Position numbers and translations under genes: made by a program
Shown here: one piece after another, positions 60,252-64,000 of the stretch
Position numbering within the stretch: the first letter of the stretch is position 1
Layout of the letters: each line of letters opens with the position of its first letter
Notes under the pieces: generated by a model
Database searches by the model: none
The model's input: only the letters and a program-made list of their open reading frames with translations
Told to the model about the DNA's origin: nothing
DNA from: DAIMFL01 sp964372215
GTDB taxonomy: Bacteria; Pseudomonadota; Alphaproteobacteria; Dongiales; Dongiaceae
Direction: 5' to 3'
DNA: 64,000 bases
Assembly (NCBI GenBank): GCA_964372215.1
Contig: CAYJQC010000020.1
Span: 1 to 64,000 of the forward strand

Positions 60252-61553
60252 ATGCGCACCGTGCTGTCGCCGATCGCCGCCTTGCTGGTCTCGGTGGCGA
60301 TTCTGGTCATGGGCAACGGGCTGCAGCAGACGCTGCTGCCGGTGCGCGCCAGCCTCGAGAGCTTCGGCGCCCTCGAGATCGGCCTGATGGGCTCGTCCTA
60401 CTATCTGGGATTCGTGCTCGGCTGCGTGCGCGGCGGGCGGCTGATCCAGCGGGTCGGCCATATCCGCGCCTTCACCGCGCTGGCCGCCATCGCCTCGACC
60501 GTGGCGCTGGTCCATGCCCTGTCGGTCGAGCCCTATGTCTGGTCGTTGATGCGGGCGGTCAGCGGCTTCTGCTTCGCCGGGCTCTATCTGGTGATCGAGA
60601 GCTGGCTGAACGAAAAGGCCGACAACACCAACCGCGGCGTCGTCATGGGCGTCTACACCATGGTGAACCTGTCGGTGATCGTGGCCGGGCAGATGATGCT
60701 GACCCTGGACGATCCGCAGAAATTTCCGTTGTTCGCCCTGGCCTCGATCCTGGTGTCGCTCGCCGCCGTGCCGGTGGCGCTGACCGGCGCGTCGCAGCCG
60801 GCGCCGCTGGCCGAGGCGCGGCTCCGGCCGATCAGGCTGTACCGCATCTCGCCGGTCGGCGTGGTCGGCGTGTTCCTGGTCGGACTCACCAACGGCGCGT
60901 TCTGGGCGCTCGGGCCGGCCTATGCCGCCGGGATCGGCGCCGGCACCAACGAGATCGCGATCTTCATGTCGATCGCCGTGATGGGCGGCGCCTTGGCGCA
61001 ATGGCCGGTCGGCCGCCTGTCCGACCGCTTCGACCGCCGCTACATGATGATCGCCGGCTGCGTCGTCGCCATCGCCGCCGCCATCGGGCTGGTGCAGTTC
61101 GGCGCGCAGGGCGGCTGGCCGGTGGCCGCGCTCGCCTGCCTGTTCGGCGCGGCGGCGCTGCCGCTCTACGCGCTGTGCGCCGCCCATGCCTTCGATTACG
61201 TCGAGCGGTCCGATTTCGTCGAAGCTTCCTCCGGCCTGCTGCTGGCCAATGGCGTCGGCTCGGTGATCGGTCCGATGGTCGCCGCGACCGCCATGCGCCA
61301 GGCGGGGTCGGCCGGGCTGTTCGCCAGCACCGCGCTGTTCCACCTCCTGCTCGCGGGATTCGCGCTGTGGCGGATCTCGCGGCGCACCGCGCTGCCGGCC
61401 GCGGCCCGCACCGGCTTCGACCTCACCTCCACCGCCCAGACCATGGCGGCGCTCGAGCCGGTGGCAGATCCGGCTGCGGCCCCTGCCCCGGTCCGGGCCG
61501 CGGACGAATCGGGGGCCGACTCGGGGGCCGCGCCGAGCGGGCGCGACGGCTGA
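60252..61553 (+). CDS. MFS transporter (YcaD-like)
   Basis: A 433-residue major-facilitator protein with about twelve helices. The first helix region is LVSVAILVMGNGLQQTLLPVRASLESF, then GSSYYLGFVLGCVRGGRLIQRVGHIRAF, and the motif-A-like GRLSDRFDRRYMM is between helices 8 and 9. It resembles E. coli YcaD and relatives of unknown substrate. The tail of about 50 residues is Ala/Pro/Asp-rich. GGAGGGATGCC precedes the ATG. Confidence 0.9.
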   Translation: MRTVLSPIAALLVSVAILVMGNGLQQTLLPVRASLESFGALEIGLMGSSYYLGFVLGCVRGGRLIQRVGHIRAFTALAAIASTVALVHALSVEPYVWSLMRAVSGFCFAGLYLVIESWLNEKADNTNRGVVMGVYTMVNLSVIVAGQMMLTLDDPQKFPLFALASILVSLAAVPVALTGASQPAPLAEARLRPIRLYRISPVGVVGVFLVGLTNGAFWALGPAYAAGIGAGTNEIAIFMSIAVMGGALAQWPVGRLSDRFDRRYMMIAGCVVAIAAAIGLVQFGAQGGWPVAALACLFGAAALPLYALCAAHAFDYVERSDFVEASSGLLLANGVGSVIGPMVAATAMRQAGSAGLFASTALFHLLLAGFALWRISRRTALPAAARTGFDLTSTAQTMAALEPVADPAAAPAPVRAADESGADSGAAPSGRDG

Positions 61554-61560
61554 ATCGGCC

Positions 61561-61577
61561 GCGCGCCGACGGCGCGC
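61561..61577 (+). terminator. Possible terminator hairpin after the MFS gene
   Basis: GCGCGCC (61561-61567) pairs perfectly with GGCGCGC (61571-61577) around GAC. No T-run follows, so termination is uncertain. Confidence 0.35.
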
Positions 61578-61723
61578 TCACGAGATCGTGAAAGCCGCCG
61601 CCCGCGCGCCGCGATCGAGCCGGGTCAGAATGGCCGGATCGCAGCGCCCGAAATCATCCGCCGTTGCAAGCCGCCGGTGCGCTGTTCAAGGCTCATCCGA
61701 CGGGTCCGACCTATGCGTGCCTA

Positions 61724-61736
61724 TTGGTATTACCAG
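61724..61736. promoter_or_regulatory. Candidate operator of the FadR-type regulator
   Basis: TTGGTATTACCAG contains the perfect palindrome TGGTA-T-TACCA. It matches the PdhR/LldR/GlcC-type consensus AATTGGTnnnACCAATT closely on the left arm. It lies about 170 bp upstream of a GntR/FadR-family gene. Confidence 0.65.
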
Positions 61737-61824
61737 AATGTGATAGCACTGATCCAGCATGAGACTGGCCCGCGCCCACAATGGTATGCAGCGCTGAGAG
61801 ACCGGAAGAATCTGCTGGATCGAC

Positions 61825-61840
61825 AGTGACGTGCGTCACA
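61825..61840. promoter_or_regulatory. CRP-like binding site
   Basis: AGTGACGTGCGTCACA matches TGTGA-N6-TCACA in nine of ten defined positions, and GTGACG/CGTCAC form a perfect inverted repeat. It is centred about 72 bp before the FadR-type gene start. Confidence 0.5.
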
Positions 61841-61904
61841 TCGCGACGGCATCGAATTGCCCGTCGCCAGCCCCACTGGTAAGATCACGCCCTGGGGGAA
61901 GGTC

Positions 61905-62648
61905 ATGACATTCGGTCCGATCAAGCCAAAGAAGGTCGCAGACGCGGTGCTCGAGCAGCTGCGCGGGCGGCTCGAGGACGGCAGCATCGGTCCCGGCGAC
62001 CAGCTGCCGAGCGAACGCGAGCTGGCCGAACAGATGCGGGTCAGCCGCCCGGTGGTGCGCGAGGCCATCAACCTGCTGGTCGGTCAGGGCCTGCTGGAAA
62101 TCCGGTCGCGCTGCGGCGTGTTCGTCCGCGCCGCCGGTTCGGCGGGCCTGAGCGATCCGCTCACCAACCTGATCGGCGACAGCCTGGACCGGATGATCGA
62201 GCTGCTCGAGGTGCGCCGCACCCTGGAGTCGCAGACCGCGGCGTTTGCCGCCGAGTATGCCAGCCCGCGCGACATCGACGATCTCGCCACCCTGCTCGAG
62301 GAATTCGAGCGGGCGCATCGCCAGCAGGCGAGCATCGAGGGCTCGGACGCGCGGTTCCACGGCCGCGTCGCCCAGGCGGCCGGCAACACCGTGCTGATGC
62401 ATCTGCTGGCGACCCTGCAACAGACCCTGGCGCGCTGCTCGGGCACCGTGGCCGCGCGGTTCCGCAACTCGGACCTCTATGGCGAGACCATCCTGCGTCA
62501 GCATCGCGCGATCTTCGAGGCGATCCGTGGCCACGACCCGGAGGCAGCGCGGGTGCGCATGCAAGAGCATCTCGACTTCGTGATGCGCGAGTTGCGCTAT
62601 CACAGCCGCAAGGCCGGCGACCTGCCGATGCAGCGCGCGGCCTCGTAG
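61905..62648 (+). CDS. GntR-family regulator, FadR subfamily
   Basis: A 247-residue GntR/FadR regulator. The winged HTH is at the N-terminus (KVADAVLEQLRGRLEDGSIGPGDQLPSERELAEQMRVSRPVVREAINLLVGQGLLEIRSRCGVFV). The helical FCD effector domain follows, with metal-ligand candidates Asp/His in DARFHGRVA and His in HRAIFEAIRGHDPEAARVRMQEHL. Members respond to organic acids such as lactate, pyruvate or glycolate. A fitting operator is upstream, so autoregulation is likely; the metabolic target is not adjacent. Confidence 0.9.
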   Translation: MTFGPIKPKKVADAVLEQLRGRLEDGSIGPGDQLPSERELAEQMRVSRPVVREAINLLVGQGLLEIRSRCGVFVRAAGSAGLSDPLTNLIGDSLDRMIELLEVRRTLESQTAAFAAEYASPRDIDDLATLLEEFERAHRQQASIEGSDARFHGRVAQAAGNTVLMHLLATLQQTLARCSGTVAARFRNSDLYGETILRQHRAIFEAIRGHDPEAARVRMQEHLDFVMRELRYHSRKAGDLPMQRAAS

Positions 62649-62745
62649 CGCAGGACCAGCGCATCCCCGCCGGCCGGCGTTGCCTTTGCGCGCCGGATCG
62701 GCTTATCTCCGGCGGTCCACGCCGCGTCCCGCCGGTCCGTCTCCG

Positions 62746-63558
62746 ATGCCCGTCTCCATGCAGCCGCTCGCGTCGTTCCCACCCGCCGCCCGCCGGGGCA
62801 TCCGCGGCGTGCTGGCCGATATCGACGACACCCTGACCAGCGAGGGCCGGCTCACCGCCGCCGCCTATGGCGCGCTGGAACGGCTGCGCGATTCCGGCTT
62901 CCTGGTGGTGCCGATCACCGGCCGGCCGGCCGGCTGGTGCGACCACATCGCCCGGATGTGGCCGGTCGACGCGGTGGTCGGCGAGAACGGCGCGTTCTAT
63001 TTCCGCTACGACGCCGCAGCGCGCAAGCTGGTCAAGCGCTTCCTGGTCGCCGATGCCGAGCGCGCGGCCAACCGCCGGCGGCTCGACGCGCTCGGCGAGC
63101 GCATCCTGGCCGCCGTGCCGGGCGCGGCGCTGGCCTCCGACCAGCTCTACCGCGAGGCCGATCTCGCCATCGATTTCTGCGAGGACGTGGCGCCCCTGCC
63201 GGCGACCGAGATCGACCGCATCGTCACCCTGTTCGAGCAGGCCGGCGCCACCGCCAAGGTCAGCTCGATCCATGTCAACGGCTGGTTCGGCAGCTACGAC
63301 AAGCTCGGCATGACCCGGACCCTGCTGCGCGAATGCTTCGACATCGATCTCGACGCGGCGCGCGACGCCTTCGTGTTCGCCGGCGACTCGCCCAATGATG
63401 CGCCGATGTTCGGATTCTTTCCCCACAGTGTCGGGGTCGCCAATGTGCGCGACTTCGAAGGCCGGCTCACCGCCAGGCCGACCTATGTCACGCCGTCGCG
63501 CGGCGGCGCCGGCTTCGTCGAGCTGGCCGAGGCGTTGATCGCCGCCCGCGGCCGCTGA
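62746..63558 (+). CDS. HAD-superfamily (IIB) hydrolase
   Basis: A 270-residue HAD phosphatase with the type IIB (Cof) cap. Motif I is VLADIDDTLTSEG (nucleophile and acid Asp), motif II PITGRPAGW, and motif IV GDSPNDAPMFGFF. Its length and SSIHVNGWFGSYDK cap segment fit sugar- or trehalose-phosphatase-like enzymes. ATG 62746 or 62758 may be the start. The end overlaps the convergent membrane ATPase gene by 76 bp. Confidence 0.88.
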   Translation: MPVSMQPLASFPPAARRGIRGVLADIDDTLTSEGRLTAAAYGALERLRDSGFLVVPITGRPAGWCDHIARMWPVDAVVGENGAFYFRYDAAARKLVKRFLVADAERAANRRRLDALGERILAAVPGAALASDQLYREADLAIDFCEDVAPLPATEIDRIVTLFEQAGATAKVSSIHVNGWFGSYDKLGMTRTLLRECFDIDLDAARDAFVFAGDSPNDAPMFGFFPHSVGVANVRDFEGRLTARPTYVTPSRGGAGFVELAEALIAARGR

Positions 63559-64000
63559 TCCCTGCCGCCGCCGCGTCCGAGGCGGAAGCCGATGACCGGC
63601 AGCGCGGCGCCGCAGCCGCCCAATGCCGCCAACGCCCAGTCGTCGAGATCGAGCGGCGCCAGGTGCAGCAGCGCCGCCAGCGGCGGCCACTGCACGAACA
63701 GCAGCGCGGAGGCGAGCGTGGCGGCGGAGACGACCCGGGAGACCGGCGTGCGCAGGCCGCTCAAGCCGGCGGACAGGGCGGCGCCGCCGATCACCAGCGC
63801 CACCAGGGCCATGGCCCGCGCGTGCTCGACCTCGCGCCCGGCGCCGAGGCTGCGCTGGTAGCCCAGCATCACCATCAGGGCGAGCAGCAGGCCGACGACC
63901 GCGACCACCAGCCATTGCCGCGGCGAGAAGAAGCGGATCGCGGCGCTGCGCTCGACCGCGCGCAGCGGCCCGCGCGCCGGCAGTTCCTGGAACACCAGCA
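63483..64000 (-). CDS. C-terminal end of a membrane protein, probably a P-type cation ATPase (partial)
   Basis: The gene runs off the window; the visible 172 C-terminal residues begin LVFQELPARGPLRAVERSAAIRFFSPRQW, then hydrophobic segments VVAVVGLLLALMVMLGY, ALVALVIGGAALSAGL and AATLASALLFVQWPPLAALLHLAPLDLDDWALAALGG. The order (F.E..A..R, three or four helices, then a PPL...F..APL..WAL motif) matches the C-terminal domain of cation-transporting P-type ATPases. The catalytic core is outside the window, so the call is tentative. Confidence 0.6.
   Translation of the reverse strand, partial: LVFQELPARGPLRAVERSAAIRFFSPRQWLVVAVVGLLLALMVMLGYQRSLGAGREVEHARAMALVALVIGGAALSAGLSGLRTPVSRVVSAATLASALLFVQWPPLAALLHLAPLDLDDWALAALGGCGAALPVIGFRLGRGGGRDQRPRAAINASASSTKPAPPRDGVT

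Larger units (their letters stand above)
61554..61904. other. 351-bp regulatory region upstream of the FadR-type gene
   Basis: No gene is seen. It contains a hairpin just after the MFS stop, a PdhR/LldR-like operator at 61724-61736 and a CRP-like site at 61825-61840, each listed separately. Confidence 0.7.

Overview
The window is a 64 kb piece of a very GC-rich bacterial chromosome. Gene content and order point to an alphaproteobacterium, probably Rhodospirillales-like. The supporting signs are a hemC-hemD/mitofilin-hemY block lying divergently near tsaD-gpsA-YciI-EVE, an IalB-family protein, a DUF1127 protein facing a GcvA-type LysR regulator, and many 4-nt gene overlaps. No phage, insertion sequence or CRISPR array was seen. 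The content is mainly housekeeping and accessory metabolism, one tRNA gene, and several families of palindromic intergenic repeats.

Layout. 0.1-6.8 kb: mismatch DNA glycosylase, rlmN, an IalB-like protein, a SpoU-type RNA methyltransferase, L-asparaginase II, a quinone oxidoreductase, a phospholipid-methyltransferase-like protein and a DinB protein. 6.9-14.9 kb: DUF1127/LysR divergent pair, a DMT exporter, two aminotransferases, a two-component system flanked by related hairpins, and a HicBA toxin-antitoxin pair. 14.9-33.5 kb: acetoacetate-CoA ligase, tandem DMT exporters, a Nudix gene followed by a GNAT remnant, a small-molecule kinase, an SDR, a serine hydrolase, a zincin, a coupled ThpR-Sir2-UDG operon, an aldo/keto reductase, a FIST sensor, an SGNH arylesterase divergent from an ABC/FtsX exporter, and a Bax-inhibitor-1 protein. 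33.8-40.5 kb: a polyamine-type ABC operon (ATPase, Tat-exported binding protein, two permeases) followed by a GST, an M19 dipeptidase and a DUF924 protein. 40.7-47.1 kb: RND efflux pair, a small exported protein, an ECF-type sigma factor with its putative anti-sigma factor, and a receiver-only regulator.

47.4-49.7 kb holds two divergent PEP-CTERM genes, each preceded by a good sigma-54 (-24/-12) promoter match. A tRNA-Thr(CGT) follows. 49.9-54.5 kb is the heme block, in which HemD is fused to a mitofilin/Mic60-like domain and HemY carries a four-cysteine zinc ribbon. A DUF6448 gene and a Crp/Fnr regulator, separated by an 18-bp perfect palindrome, sit between hemC and tsaD. The rest is tsaD, gpsA, YciI, EVE, a Rieske ferredoxin, DUF1993, an MFS transporter, a FadR-type regulator with a PdhR/LldR-like operator, a HAD phosphatase, and the cut-off end of a probable P-type ATPase.

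The observations I rate highest are the paired sigma-54 promoters of the PEP-CTERM genes, the two covarying hairpins around the two-component operon, the HemD-Mic60 fusion, and a sigma factor whose only Shine-Dalgarno-spaced start is ATC. All functional calls come from reading the sequence; no database or folding program was run.
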